Positions 8,207-17,414 of a DNA stretch of 64,000 nucleotides are shown here, piece by piece (the stretch's first letter is position 1; every line of letters begins with the position of its first letter). A model generated the notes under the pieces. That model was not told where the DNA came from and did no database searches. It worked only from the letters and a program-made list of their open reading frames with translations. Made by a program: the position numbers and the translations under genes. The DNA is from Nocardia spumae. GTDB taxonomy: Bacteria > Actinomycetota > Actinomycetes > Mycobacteriales > Mycobacteriaceae. The stretch lies in contig NZ_JAJFZL010000001.1 in assembly GCF_020733635.1 (NCBI RefSeq), positions 2,418,001-2,482,000 on the forward strand, in the 5' to 3' direction.

Positions 8207-8477
8207 AGCCGCGGTGGGCCGGGCCGGTGTGCCCGGCGTGGGCCGATGAACGGTCGGTAACCAGCCGCTGACCACCCCGTTTAGGTTCCGTCACGTGCGA
8301 GTCGTAGACTGACCGAGCGGTTCGCTGTACGCGGATCGACTTCGCGCGTCCGATCACGGTGCCGTCGGCTGGTCCTCCCGAAAATCTTTCCGGTGGGTCC
8401 GGCGGCCACGGACGCCAGGGCAGAGATCGACCCTCGATTTCTGCGTCAACCGGCATATGAAAGGCGGATACGCGGCT

Positions 8478-9344
8478 ATGGCTGTCGTAACCATGAAGCA
8501 GCTGCTCGACAGCGGCGCACACTTCGGTCACCAGACCCGGCGGTGGAACCCGAAGATGAAGCGGTTCATCTTCACCGACCGCAACGGCATCTACATCATC
8601 GACCTGCAGCAGACGCTGACCTACATCGACAAGGCCTACGAGTTCGTCAAGGAGACCGTCGCCCACGGTGGCACCGTCCTCTTCGTCGGCACCAAGAAGC
8701 AGGCCCAGGAGTCGATCGCGGCCGAGGCGACTCGCGTCGGGATGCCCTACGTCAACCAGCGCTGGCTGGGTGGCATGCTCACCAACTTCTCCACCGTGCA
8801 CAAGCGGCTGCAGCGCCTGAAGGAACTCGAGGCGATGGAGCAGACCGGTGGCTTCGAGGGCCGCACCAAGAAGGAAATCTTGATGCTGACCCGCGAGAAG
8901 AACAAGCTCGAGCGCACGCTCGGCGGTATCCGGGACATGGCCAAGGTTCCCTCGGCCATCTGGGTCGTCGACACCAACAAGGAGCACATCGCTGTCGGCG
9001 AGGCTCGCAAGCTGAACATCCCGGTCATCGCGATCCTGGACACCAACTGCGACCCCGACCTGGTCGACTACCCGATCCCGGGTAACGACGACGCGATCCG
9101 CTCGGCTGCCCTGCTCACCAAGGTCGTCGCCTCCGCGGTCGCCGAGGGTGTGCAGGCGCGTGCCGCCCGCGCCACCGGCGATGTGAAGCCGGAAGCCGGC
9201 GCCGGTGAGCCGCTCGCGGAGTGGGAGCAGGAGCTGCTGGCTCAGGCGACCCCGGCCGCCGAGAGCGGCGAGGCCGCTCCGGAGACCGCGGCCGAGGCGG
9301 AGCTGAAGGAAGAGCCGGCCACCAAGACCCCGGCCGACTTCTGA
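8478..9344 (+). CDS. rpsB: 30S ribosomal protein S2
   Basis: S2 is a late-assembling 30S protein. The 288-residue sequence begins [20 protein letters not shown] and has the hallmark blocks [52 protein letters not shown] and [19 protein letters not shown]. The Ala/Glu-rich C-terminal tail (about 225-288) is longer than in E. coli, as is usual in actinobacteria. ATG 8478 is the family start; an in-frame ATG at 8457 adds seven residues. It is followed by tsf, the universal partner. The 270 bases upstream should hold the operon promoter; TAGACT at 8305-8310 is a possible -10 element. Confidence 0.98.
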   Translation: MAVVTMKQLLDSGAHFGHQTRRWNPKMKRFIFTDRNGIYIIDLQQTLTYIDKAYEFVKETVAHGGTVLFVGTKKQAQESIAAEATRVGMPYVNQRWLGGMLTNFSTVHKRLQRLKELEAMEQTGGFEGRTKKEILMLTREKNKLERTLGGIRDMAKVPSAIWVVDTNKEHIAVGEARKLNIPVIAILDTNCDPDLVDYPIPGNDDAIRSAALLTKVVASAVAEGVQARAARATGDVKPEAGAGEPLAEWEQELLAQATPAAESGEAAPETAAEAELKEEPATKTPADF

Positions 9345-9468
9345 TCCACGGCGGTCTCCGACCGCGATTTCCTGTTCACCTTGCCGGCCCTTCCTGTTCG
9401 GAAGCGGTCGGCAAGGTGGTGCTAGAGACCTGACACACTTTCGCAAATTTTCGAGGAGGCTCGCCACG

Positions 9469-10293
9469 ATGGCGAACTACACCGCCCAGGATGTGAAGCG
9501 GCTCCGCGAGCTCACCGGCTCCGGAATGATGGACTGCAAGAAGGCTTTGGAAGAGACTTCGGGCGATTTCGATAAAGCCGTCGAGGTCCTGCGGATCAAG
9601 GGCGCCAAGGATGTCGGCAAGCGTGCCGAGCGCGCCACCGCCGAGGGCCTGGTCGCCGCGCAGAGCGGCGTGATGATCGAGCTCAACTCCGAGACCGACT
9701 TCGTCGCCAAGAACGACGAGTTCCAGAACACCGCCGGTGACATCGTCGATGCCGCCGCCAAGGTGCGCCCGGCCGATCTCGAGGCGCTCAAGGCCGTCGA
9801 CGTCAACGGCAAGACCGCCGACCAGGTGGTACAGGAGCTGGCCGCCAAGATCGGTGAGAAGCTCGAGCTGCGCCGCGTCGTGTCCTTCGAGGGCCCGGTC
9901 GCGACCTACCTGCACAAGCGGTCCTCGGACCTGCCGCCGGCCGTCGGCGTCCTGGTCGAGTACCAGGGCGAAGGCGATGCCGCCGCCGAGGTCGCGCGTG
10001 CCGCCGCCATGCAGATCGCCGCGCTGAAGGCCAAGTACGTCACCCGCGACGAGGTCCCGGCCGATCTGGTCGAGAAGGAGCGCGGCATCGCCGAGGCCAC
10101 CGCCCGCGAGGAGGGCAAGCCGGAGGCCGCGCTGCCGAAGATCGTCGAGGGCCGGGTCAACGGCTTCTACAAGGATGTCGTCCTGCTGGAGCAGTCGTCG
10201 GTCACCGACAGCAAGAAGACCGTCAAGCAGCTGCTGGACGAGGCCGGTGTCACCATCACCCGCTTCGCCCGCTTCGAGGTCGGTCAGGCCTGA
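9469..10293 (+). CDS. tsf: Elongation factor Ts
   Basis: EF-Ts exchanges GDP for GTP on EF-Tu. The 274-residue protein has the UBA-like N-terminal domain ([27 protein letters not shown]), the signature [15 protein letters not shown] (about 67-81) and the C-terminal coiled region ending [11 protein letters not shown]. The ribosome site GAGGAGG lies 10-15 bases before ATG 9469. It is cotranscribed with rpsB, and a strong intrinsic terminator follows. Confidence 0.98.
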   Translation: MANYTAQDVKRLRELTGSGMMDCKKALEETSGDFDKAVEVLRIKGAKDVGKRAERATAEGLVAAQSGVMIELNSETDFVAKNDEFQNTAGDIVDAAAKVRPADLEALKAVDVNGKTADQVVQELAAKIGEKLELRRVVSFEGPVATYLHKRSSDLPPAVGVLVEYQGEGDAAAEVARAAAMQIAALKAKYVTRDEVPADLVEKERGIAEATAREEGKPEAALPKIVEGRVNGFYKDVVLLEQSSVTDSKKTVKQLLDEAGVTITRFARFEVGQA

Positions 10294-10307
10294 TTCGCCC
10301 GACAAGG

Positions 10308-10346
10308 CCCCCGGTGCGACGAATCTCGTTGCGCCGGGGGTCTTTT
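10308..10346 (+). terminator. Intrinsic terminator of the rpsB-tsf operon
   Basis: A 13-bp stem pairs CCCCCGGTGCGAC (10308-10320) with GTTGCGCCGGGGG (10328-10340), allowing G-U pairs, across a 7-base loop. It is followed by TCTTTT. It starts 15 bases after the tsf stop codon and is the clearest rho-independent terminator in the window. Confidence 0.88.
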
Positions 10347-10715
10347 GGTGTGGTTGCGCCGGGTCCGCGCGTGCTGTGTACGGGGCCCGGGGCAGTCGCC
10401 GCTCGCGTGACGTCCCCGCTCGCCAGGACGGGAATCGCGGGTAACCGGCCGACGAGCGGCGTACTGCCGCCGAACGCGGCCTCGGTACCGCCGGTGGGGA
10501 TCGGCTCGTGACACCCGCCGCTTATGCGTTCCGGCCGAGGAAACGCCTGGCTGTGCGCCGCGGGTGACGGGGTGAATTCGAGGGTCGGCTCACCACCGAG
10601 TCCGCCGGTGGTGCAGGATGGACTGAGCGTGTTACCGTCCCGCGCGAACAATGCCGCCCCGGGATGGTGTTTTCCCGTGCGTACGCTCGCTCGACAGCCG
10701 ACGACTAGGAGACCG
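10347..10715. other. Intergenic region between tsf terminator and pyrH
   Basis: About 370 bases separate the tsf terminator from pyrH. The frames here are Arg/Pro/Ser-rich and unlike genes. A promoter for pyrH-frr is expected because transcription from tsf should stop, but I could not identify convincing -35 and -10 elements. An AGGAG ribosome site at 10707-10711 serves pyrH. Confidence 0.5.
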
Positions 10716-11450
10716 ATGACGGACCCGGATACGGCGCCCGACCGCAAGGGCTTTCGCCGAGTACTCCTCAAATTGGGTGGGGAGATGTTCGGTGGTGGCG
10801 AGGTCGGGCTCGACCCGGATGTGGTCCAGACCGTCGCCGAGCAGATCGCCGAGGTCGTCGCGACCGGCGTGCAGGTGGCCGTGGTCATCGGTGGTGGCAA
10901 TTTCTTCCGCGGCGCCGAACTCGAGGAACGCGGTATGGAGCGGGCCCGCTCCGATTACATGGGTATGCTCGGCACCGTGATGAACAGCCTTGCGCTGCAA
11001 GACTTTCTGCAGAAGCAGGGTGTCGACACCCGGGTGCAGACCGCCATCACGATGGGGCAGGTCGCCGAGCCGTATCTGCCGTTGCGCGCGAAGCGGCATC
11101 TCGAGAAGGGCCGGGTGGTGATCTTCGGCGCCGGGATGGGCATGCCGTACTTCTCCACGGATACGACCGCGGCGCAGCGCGCCCTCGAGATCGGTGCCGA
11201 GGTGGTGCTGATGGCCAAGGCCGTCGACGGTGTCTTCACCGCCGACCCCAAGGTCGACGCGGACGCGGTGATGTTCACCGAGATCACCCACAAGGAAGTG
11301 CTCGAACAAGGACTCAAGGTCGCCGACGCCACCGCGTTCAGTCTGTGCATGGACAACCAGATGCCGATGTTGGTGTTCAATTTGTTGACCAAGGGAAATA
11401 TCGCCCGCGCGGTGGCCGGTGAGAAGATCGGCACACTGGTTCGGTCCTGA
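10716..11450 (+). CDS. pyrH: UMP kinase
   Basis: UMP kinase makes UDP from UMP in pyrimidine synthesis. The 244-residue amino-acid-kinase-fold protein has [18 protein letters not shown] (phosphate binding), [50 protein letters not shown] and [14 protein letters not shown] 10716 follows an AGGAG site. It lies just before frr, the usual arrangement. Confidence 0.97.
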   Translation: MTDPDTAPDRKGFRRVLLKLGGEMFGGGEVGLDPDVVQTVAEQIAEVVATGVQVAVVIGGGNFFRGAELEERGMERARSDYMGMLGTVMNSLALQDFLQKQGVDTRVQTAITMGQVAEPYLPLRAKRHLEKGRVVIFGAGMGMPYFSTDTTAAQRALEIGAEVVLMAKAVDGVFTADPKVDADAVMFTEITHKEVLEQGLKVADATAFSLCMDNQMPMLVFNLLTKGNIARAVAGEKIGTLVRS

Positions 11451-11515
11451 ATCCGGCGGGGGATCGGTCCTCGCGATTCCGGGCCCCCCGAAACGATGCT
11501 GTGGAGGAAACGGTC

Positions 11516-12073
11516 GTGATTGATGAAGCGCTCTTCGACGCCGAGGAGAAGATGGAGAAGGCTGTCTCGGTGGCGAAGGACGACCTCGGATCCGTCCGGA
11601 CCGGCCGTGCCAATCCGGGCATGTTCAACCGGGTCGTCGCGGAATACTACGGTTCGCCGACGCCGATCACGCAGATGGCCAGCATCACCGTGCCGGAGCC
11701 GCGCATGGTCGTCATCAAGCCCTACGAGCAGGCGCAGTTGAAGACCATCGAGACCGCGATCCGCAACTCCGACCTGGGTGTCAACCCGACCGACGACGGC
11801 AACGTCATCCGGGTGATGGTGCCGCAGCTGACCGAGGAGCGTCGCCGCGAGCTGGTCAAGCAGGCCAAGTCGAAGGGCGAGGACGCCAAGATCGCGATCC
11901 GCAATGTGCGGCGCAAGACGATGGACGAGCTGAACCGGATCCAGAAGGACGGGGAGGCCGGTGAGGACGAGGTCGGTCGCGCCGAGAAGGAATTGGACAA
12001 GACCACTCAGAAGTACGTTGCCCAGATCGATGAACTGGTCAAGCACAAGGAATCCGAACTGCTCGAGGTGTGA
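11516..12073 (+). CDS. frr: Ribosome recycling factor
   Basis: RRF dissociates post-termination ribosomes together with EF-G. The 185-residue protein matches the mycobacterial family along its whole length: [16 protein letters not shown], the [10 protein letters not shown] motif, [23 protein letters not shown] and the C-terminal [19 protein letters not shown] 11516 follows a GGAGGA site (11503-11508) and gives exactly the expected N-terminus. It is in an operon with pyrH and followed by cdsA. Confidence 0.97.
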   Translation: MIDEALFDAEEKMEKAVSVAKDDLGSVRTGRANPGMFNRVVAEYYGSPTPITQMASITVPEPRMVVIKPYEQAQLKTIETAIRNSDLGVNPTDDGNVIRVMVPQLTEERRRELVKQAKSKGEDAKIAIRNVRRKTMDELNRIQKDGEAGEDEVGRAEKELDKTTQKYVAQIDELVKHKESELLEV

Positions 12074-12128
12074 GACTCGAACCCGGCGCGACGAGGCGGC
12101 ACGGGTACGGGACGGAGTGGACGAATAA

Positions 12129-13064
12129 GTGAGCGACGGGACAATCGTGGCCGAAGAAGCCGCAGCCGACGAGTCGATGCCGGTGAGCGACCCGGCCGGT
12201 GCAACACCGGCTTCCGACCCGCCCTCGGTGCCGCCGAGCGGTAAGTCCTCCCGCGCGGGCCGCAATTTACCGGCGGCGCTGGCAGTCGGTGTCGGCCTCG
12301 GAGCGTCGCTGATCGCGATCCTGCTGTTCGTCCCGAAGGTCCTCATCGGGGTCATCGCGGTCGCCATGGCCATCGCCACCTGGGAGGTCGCCAAGCGCCT
12401 GCGCGAAGCCGATGTCCTGGTGCCCCGGATTCCGCTGCTCGTCGGCGGGCAGGCGATGATCTGGCTGGCCTGGCCGTGCGGCCCCCAGGGCGCGGTCGGC
12501 GCATTCGCGGCGACCGCGCTGGGGTGTATGGCGTGGCGGCTGTTCGATCACGGCTTGTCGGCCACCCCGCGGAACTTCCTGCGCGACACCGCGATCACCA
12601 TATTCGTGGTGTCGTGGATTCCGCTGCTGGCGTCGTTCGCGGTGTTGATGCTGCAGCAGGACAACGGCAATTTGCGCGTGCTGACCTTCATGATTCTGGT
12701 GGTCTGCTCCGACGTCGGCGGATATGTCGCGGGCGTGCTGTTCGGCCGTCATCCGATGGTGCCCGCGATCAGTCCGAAGAAGTCCTGGGAGGGCTTCGCC
12801 GGTTCGCTGGTGTTCTGCATCATCGGCGGTCTGCTGACGGTGACACTGCTGCTGCAGGCCAATTCGATGATCGGCGTTCTGCTCGGTATCGCGGTGGTGC
12901 TGGTCGCGACCGGCGGCGACCTGATCGAATCCCAGATCAAGCGGGAACTGGGCATCAAGGATATGGGGACCCTGCTGCCCGGCCACGGCGGCATCATGGA
13001 CCGGCTCGATTCGATGCTGCCCTCGGCGTTCGTGTCCTGGCTGATCCTGACCGCGCTGCTCTAG
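12129..13064 (+). CDS. cdsA: Phosphatidate cytidylyltransferase
   Basis: CdsA makes CDP-diacylglycerol from phosphatidic acid and CTP at the membrane, the entry point to phosphatidylinositol, cardiolipin and PE. The 311-residue protein has a Pro/Ser/Ala-rich cytoplasmic N-terminus (about 1-50), about eight membrane helices, and an intact C-terminal signature: SQIKRELGIKDMGTLLPGHG followed by GIMDRLD. It starts at GTG 12129, 55 bases after frr. Its stop overlaps the stop of the convergent LapA-like gene. Confidence 0.95.
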   Translation: MSDGTIVAEEAAADESMPVSDPAGATPASDPPSVPPSGKSSRAGRNLPAALAVGVGLGASLIAILLFVPKVLIGVIAVAMAIATWEVAKRLREADVLVPRIPLLVGGQAMIWLAWPCGPQGAVGAFAATALGCMAWRLFDHGLSATPRNFLRDTAITIFVVSWIPLLASFAVLMLQQDNGNLRVLTFMILVVCSDVGGYVAGVLFGRHPMVPAISPKKSWEGFAGSLVFCIIGGLLTVTLLLQANSMIGVLLGIAVVLVATGGDLIESQIKRELGIKDMGTLLPGHGGIMDRLDSMLPSAFVSWLILTALL

Positions 13065-13408
13065 CGACGCTTGGCGACCCGGCGCAGTTGCAGGATGCGC
13101 CAGCCCCCGGCCAGCGCCATCACCAGTGCCCCGGCGATCACCGACAGCAGCAGGGTGACGCCCAGCGGCATGTTGAATTCCCAGAAGAACACGTGGATGC
13201 GCACCTGATCCAGATTCTGCAGGATGAAGATCAACAGCAGAATTCCGATCACCGCCGCGGCGACCAGTGCCACCCAGGTGTAGCCGGCGCGGGTCTTGAG
13301 CGCGCGATTGCGGCGTGCGGGCGCGGTCGAGGGCGGGGCATCGACACGGGGGGGATCGGTATGCGGTACCGGGTCCGGTCCGTGGCTGGGTACTGCGTCG
13401 CTGGTCAT
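13061..13408 (-). CDS. LapA-domain (DUF1049) membrane protein
   Basis: This 115-residue protein has a Pro/Thr-rich N-terminal region, then two membrane helices (WVALVAAAVIGILLLIFILQ and GVTLLLSVIAGALVMALAGG) around the LapA signature QNLDQVRIHVFFWEFNMPLG. It ends in a basic tail LRRVAKRR. ATG 13408 gives the usual length. LapA-type proteins in other bacteria take part in envelope or lipopolysaccharide assembly; in actinobacteria the role is unknown. The 3' end overlaps cdsA by four bases, tail to tail, and it is divergent from rlmN. Confidence 0.82.
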   Translation of the reverse strand: MTSDAVPSHGPDPVPHTDPPRVDAPPSTAPARRNRALKTRAGYTWVALVAAAVIGILLLIFILQNLDQVRIHVFFWEFNMPLGVTLLLSVIAGALVMALAGGWRILQLRRVAKRR

Positions 13409-13553
13409 AATTCGATCATTCCTGATCGCTATGACGGATGCACGCAATTCGATGTCCGGGATGTACCGTGCCCCGGTTCGCGCGGTCCGCGCTCGATGAC
13501 CTTCGCCACCCCGTGGCCGTTTCGACGTGCGCGGATGCGACACTGGAAGGGTT

Positions 13554-14666
13554 ATGACCACCACCTCCCTGCCGCTCGTATTCGATGCCCCGCGCCGTGG
13601 TATGCCGCCGCGGCACCTCGCCGACCTCGACGCCGCGCAGCGCCGGCAGGCGGTGGAGGAGCTGGGGCTGCCCAAGTTCCGGGCCGACCAGATCGCGCGC
13701 CAGTACTACGGGCGCCTGCAAGCCGACCCGCGGCAGATGACCGATCTCCCCGAACCGATGCGGGACAAGGTCGCCGAGGCATTGTTTCCGCCGCTGCTGA
13801 GCGAGGTGCGGCAGGTGGTCTGCGATGAGGGCACAACCCGCAAGACGCTGTGGCGCGCGGGCGACGGCACACTGCTCGAAAGCGTGCTCATGCGCTATTC
13901 GGACCGCAATACGCTGTGCATCTCCAGCCAGGCCGGATGCGGTATGGCGTGCCCGTTCTGCGCGACCGGGCAGGGCGGACTGAACCGCAACCTCTCCACC
14001 GCCGAGATCGTCGACCAGGTGCGCGCGGCCGCCGCGGCGCTGCGCGACGGCGAGGTCGCGGGAGGCGTGGGACGACTGTCGAACATCGTGTTCATGGGCA
14101 TGGGCGAGCCGCTGGCGAACTACAAGCGCGTCGTGAACGCGGTGCGGCGGATCACCGCACCGGCACCCGACGGTCTGGGCATCTCGCAGCGCAATGTGGT
14201 GGTGTCGACCGTCGGCCTGGCCCCGGCGATCCGGAAGCTGGCTGATGAGGGCCTGTCGGTGACATTGGCTGTCTCACTGCACACTCCGGACGACGAGCTG
14301 CGGGATACGCTGGTGCCGGTCAACAATCGCTGGCCCGTATCCGAAGTCCTCGATGCCGCACGGTATTACGCCGATAAGACCGGCCGGCGCGTCTCCGTGG
14401 AGTACGCGCTGATCCGAGATATCAACGATCAGCCGTGGCGAGCCGACCTGCTGGGCTCGAAACTGCACAAGGCCCTCGGCTCGCGGGTGCACGTGAATCT
14501 GATCCCCCTGAATCCGACTCCTGGCTCGAAGTGGGATGCCTCGCCGAAACCTGTCGAGCGGGAATTCGTCCGGCGGGTGGAGGCGCAGGGTGTGCCGTGC
14601 ACGGTGCGCGATACCCGGGGGCAGGAGATCGCCGCGGCGTGCGGCCAGTTGGCGGCCGAAGGCTGA
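13554..14666 (+). CDS. rlmN: 23S rRNA (adenine2503-C2)-methyltransferase RlmN
   Basis: RlmN is a radical-SAM enzyme that methylates A2503 of 23S rRNA and A37 of some tRNAs. The 370-residue protein has the Fe-S motif [11 protein letters not shown] (C-x3-C-x2-C, about 128-135), SAM-binding [10 protein letters not shown], and [11 protein letters not shown]. The methyl-carrying Cys occurs near the C-terminus in [10 protein letters not shown] 13554 is preceded by GGAAGG. It ends the conserved mycobacterial-type block; an accessory region begins directly after it. Confidence 0.96.
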   Translation: MTTTSLPLVFDAPRRGMPPRHLADLDAAQRRQAVEELGLPKFRADQIARQYYGRLQADPRQMTDLPEPMRDKVAEALFPPLLSEVRQVVCDEGTTRKTLWRAGDGTLLESVLMRYSDRNTLCISSQAGCGMACPFCATGQGGLNRNLSTAEIVDQVRAAAAALRDGEVAGGVGRLSNIVFMGMGEPLANYKRVVNAVRRITAPAPDGLGISQRNVVVSTVGLAPAIRKLADEGLSVTLAVSLHTPDDELRDTLVPVNNRWPVSEVLDAARYYADKTGRRVSVEYALIRDINDQPWRADLLGSKLHKALGSRVHVNLIPLNPTPGSKWDASPKPVEREFVRRVEAQGVPCTVRDTRGQEIAAACGQLAAEG

Positions 14667-14695
14667 TCGCGGACGTCCGGTCGTCGACCGGGCGG

Positions 14696-16033
14696 TCAAT
14701 TCCGTTCGGGTAGGCGATGTGTCGGTACATCGGTGCGTGACGGCGCGGCGCGCAGCGCGAGGGCGCCCACACCGGCGAGGACCATGTAGACGCCCACCAC
14801 CCAGAGCCCGGCGCGCTGGGTTCCGGTGAGGTCCGCGAGCCACCCGGTGATGTACGGGCCCGCGAAACCGCTGATATTGCCGAGCGAATTGATCAGGGCG
14901 ATCCCGCCCGCCGCGGCCGCTCCGGACAGGAAGGTGCTCGGCAGGGCCCAGAAGGTGGGCAGGGCGGCGAGCACGCCCACGGCGCATACGGTGACCGCGG
15001 ACATGGCCGCGAACGGATTGCCCAGGTACAGCGCGATCGGAATGGCGAGGCCGCCGAGTACGGCGGGCAGGGCGACATGCCGGCGGCGTTCGCCGGTACG
15101 GTCGCCGTGGCGGCCCCACCACACCATGACGATCGCGCCGATCACGTAGGGAACAGCGGTGATCAGTCCGCGCTGTATCACCGAATAGTGGGCGCCGTAC
15201 TGCTGCTGGAATCCGGCCACGATGGTGGGCAGGAAGAAGCCGAGCGCGTAGAGACCGTAGACGATGCCGGCGTAGATGGCGGCGAGTCCGAGAATGCGGG
15301 GGTGAGTGAGGGATCGGCGGACCGACCAGTGCTCGGTTCGCTCCACCGACTGCCGCTCCTCGGCGAGTTCGGTTGCCAGCCAAGCCCTTTCCTCGGTCGA
15401 CAACCAGCGGGCCCGTTCCGGCCGGTCGGTGAGGTAGAACCAGGTCGCGACCGCGAGCAGCAGGGCCGGCAGGCCCTGGACGAGGAACATGAACCGCCAG
15501 CCGCTGAGGCCGAGAACACTGTCCCCGTATCGGATGAGCAGGCTCGACAGCGTGGATCCGAGCGCGGTGGACAGCGGCACCGCGGTCATGAACAACGCGA
15601 CGATGCGAGCACGGTACCGCTGGGGGAACCAGTAGGTCAGATACAGCAGGATACCCGGGAAGAATCCGGCTTCGGCCACACCGAGCAGGAAGCGCAGCAC
15701 GATCAGCGACGTGCCGTCGGGCACGAAGGCCATGGCGGTGGCGATGACGCCCCAGGTGAGCATGATGCGCGCGATCCAGCGCCGGGCGCCGAACCGGTGC
15801 AGTGCCAGATTGCTCGGCACCTCCAGCACCAGATAGCCGAAGAAGAAGATGCCCGAGGCGAATCCGAACATCGTCTCCGACATGCCGAGATCGGACTTCA
15901 TTCCGCTGGGGCCTGCGAACCCCACGTTCACCCGGTCCAGATAATTGACGAAATACAGCAGGCACAGGAACGGCACCAGCCGAATCGTCACCTTGCGGAC
16001 TGTCGTGGTGGCGATGTCGGGCGAGTTGAGCAC
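14696..16033 (-). CDS. MFS transporter, anion:cation symporter (ACS) type
   Basis: This 445-residue protein has 12 predicted membrane helices. ACS-family features are visible: LLYFVNYLDRVNVGFAGPSG in TM1, VLEVPSNLALHRFGARRWIA (the loop 2-3 motif), and FLLGVAEAGFFPGILLYLT. Relatives transport organic anions such as phthalate, glucarate, tartrate or nicotinate derivatives; the substrate here is unclear. The start codon is GTG 16033. It is in the same orientation as efeB, 108 bases downstream of it, so it may be cotranscribed with the Efe system, but nothing else ties it to iron. Confidence 0.88.
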   Translation of the reverse strand: MLNSPDIATTTVRKVTIRLVPFLCLLYFVNYLDRVNVGFAGPSGMKSDLGMSETMFGFASGIFFFGYLVLEVPSNLALHRFGARRWIARIMLTWGVIATAMAFVPDGTSLIVLRFLLGVAEAGFFPGILLYLTYWFPQRYRARIVALFMTAVPLSTALGSTLSSLLIRYGDSVLGLSGWRFMFLVQGLPALLLAVATWFYLTDRPERARWLSTEERAWLATELAEERQSVERTEHWSVRRSLTHPRILGLAAIYAGIVYGLYALGFFLPTIVAGFQQQYGAHYSVIQRGLITAVPYVIGAIVMVWWGRHGDRTGERRRHVALPAVLGGLAIPIALYLGNPFAAMSAVTVCAVGVLAALPTFWALPSTFLSGAAAAGGIALINSLGNISGFAGPYITGWLADLTGTQRAGLWVVGVYMVLAGVGALALRAAPSRTDVPTHRLPERN

Positions 16034-16141
16034 TCGCGTACTCTCCGTATTCCGGCGCGGGGAGTCAAGTTCGCCTCTCGCACGGCCTCGGCCGCTGGGG
16101 TACGGCCGCGGACTGCCGCGCGCCTGCCGCCCCGGCGCGGG

Positions 16142-17377
16142 TCAGCCGAGGATTTGTCGCAGGTACCAGTCCTTGTCGTCGCGGACGCCCGGCAGCGCGA
16201 AGAAGTAGCCGCCGCCGAAGGGCTGGACGTAGTCGGTGAGGGGTTCGTTGATCAGCCGGGTCTGGATGGCCTCGAACTGGCGGGCGACGTCCTGCTGGAA
16301 GCAGGTGAAGATGTGGCCCGAGGCCATGTTGCCGTTGCGCTCCACGCCGAGGTCGTAGTTGTAGGAGCGGCGGACCAGCTGCTGGCGCGCGGTGTCGGGG
16401 GTGCGCGGATTGGCCAGCCGGATATGGGAATCCAGCGGAATGACCGAGCCCTCCGGGTCGGCGGCGTAGTCGGGGGTGTCGAATTCCTGATTGCCGTCGA
16501 GCGGGGCGCCGGAGTCGCGGCGGCGCCCGAACATGTTCTCCTGCTCGTTGATCGAGACCCGATCCCAGAATTCGACGAGCATGCGGATCAGCCGGACCAC
16601 CTGGTAGGTGCCGCCGCGGGTCCATTCCGGTTCGCCGCCGCCGTCGCTCCAGATGAGCGATTCGGCGTCGGCGCCGGTCGGATTCGCCGTTCCGTCCTTG
16701 AAGCCCAACAGGTTCCGGCCGGTGCCGGAGGGGCGCGGCGGAGAGTTGTAGCCGTCGATCTTCCAGCGCAGCTGCAATGCGCCGCGGGTCTGGCGGGTGA
16801 TGTCGCGCAGCGCGTGATGGACCGTGTCGGGATGGTGGGCGCACAGCTGGATCAGCAGATCGCCGTGCATCCAGGCCGGATCCGGGGTGTCGTTGGGGAA
16901 GGTCCGCATCGGCGTGAGTTTGGCGGGTTTGGCCGCGGCCAGGCCGAAGCGGCCGTCGAACAGGCTCGCGCCCACTCCGGTGGTGACGGTGAGCCCGTCG
17001 GCGATCACCTCCGGCCCGAGCACCGCACTGTCGGACGGCGGCTGACCGAGGCCGAGGTCGGTCGGGGCGCCGCCGGCGGTGAGGAAGCGGGCGCGCGCGG
17101 TGAGGGTCTTCATCGCCTCCACCAGTTCCGCGCGGTGGGTGGTGGTGACGTCGAAGGCGGCGAAGCAGGCGGCGTTCTGTTTCGCCGACGGGCCCGGCGT
17201 GAGGATGCCGGCCTGATGTTCGCCGTGGAAGGGGTAGCTCGCTTCGGCCTTCGGGGTGCCCACCGTGGCGGCGTCGGCGTCCTGGCGGGCACCCTCGGCG
17301 AGAATGCCCGCGGTCAGCGCGGTTCCGGCGGCACCGGCGGCGGCGCCGGAGAGGAAGCGGCGGCGGCTGACGTTCAT
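16142..17377 (-). CDS. efeB: Tat-exported Dyp-type heme peroxidase EfeB
   Basis: EfeB is the heme peroxidase of the EfeUOB ferrous/heme-iron uptake system. The 411-residue protein starts with a twin-arginine signal (SRRRFLSGAAAGAAGTALTA). It has the Dyp motif GFKDGTANP (GxxDG), and the proximal heme His region DSHIRLANPR. The C-terminus has FGGGYFFALPG. It lies 37 bases after the EfeU-EfeO fusion in the same orientation, so both probably share the iron-controlled promoter. Confidence 0.94.
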   Translation of the reverse strand: MNVSRRRFLSGAAAGAAGTALTAGILAEGARQDADAATVGTPKAEASYPFHGEHQAGILTPGPSAKQNAACFAAFDVTTTHRAELVEAMKTLTARARFLTAGGAPTDLGLGQPPSDSAVLGPEVIADGLTVTTGVGASLFDGRFGLAAAKPAKLTPMRTFPNDTPDPAWMHGDLLIQLCAHHPDTVHHALRDITRQTRGALQLRWKIDGYNSPPRPSGTGRNLLGFKDGTANPTGADAESLIWSDGGGEPEWTRGGTYQVVRLIRMLVEFWDRVSINEQENMFGRRRDSGAPLDGNQEFDTPDYAADPEGSVIPLDSHIRLANPRTPDTARQQLVRRSYNYDLGVERNGNMASGHIFTCFQQDVARQFEAIQTRLINEPLTDYVQPFGGGYFFALPGVRDDKDWYLRQILG

Positions 17378-17414
17378 CGTGAAGCCTTACTGGTCGGTCG
17401 GTGATTCGGCATGG

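Noticed and set aside
10347..10715. Frames running into pyrH from upstream
   Set aside because: They precede the well-placed AGGAG site and ATG 10716; the upstream extension is not part of the UMP kinase family.
12061..12110. A GACTCGAACCC segment resembling a tRNA T-arm
   Set aside because: No acceptor stem, D-arm or anticodon arm can be built around it; no tRNA gene is present.
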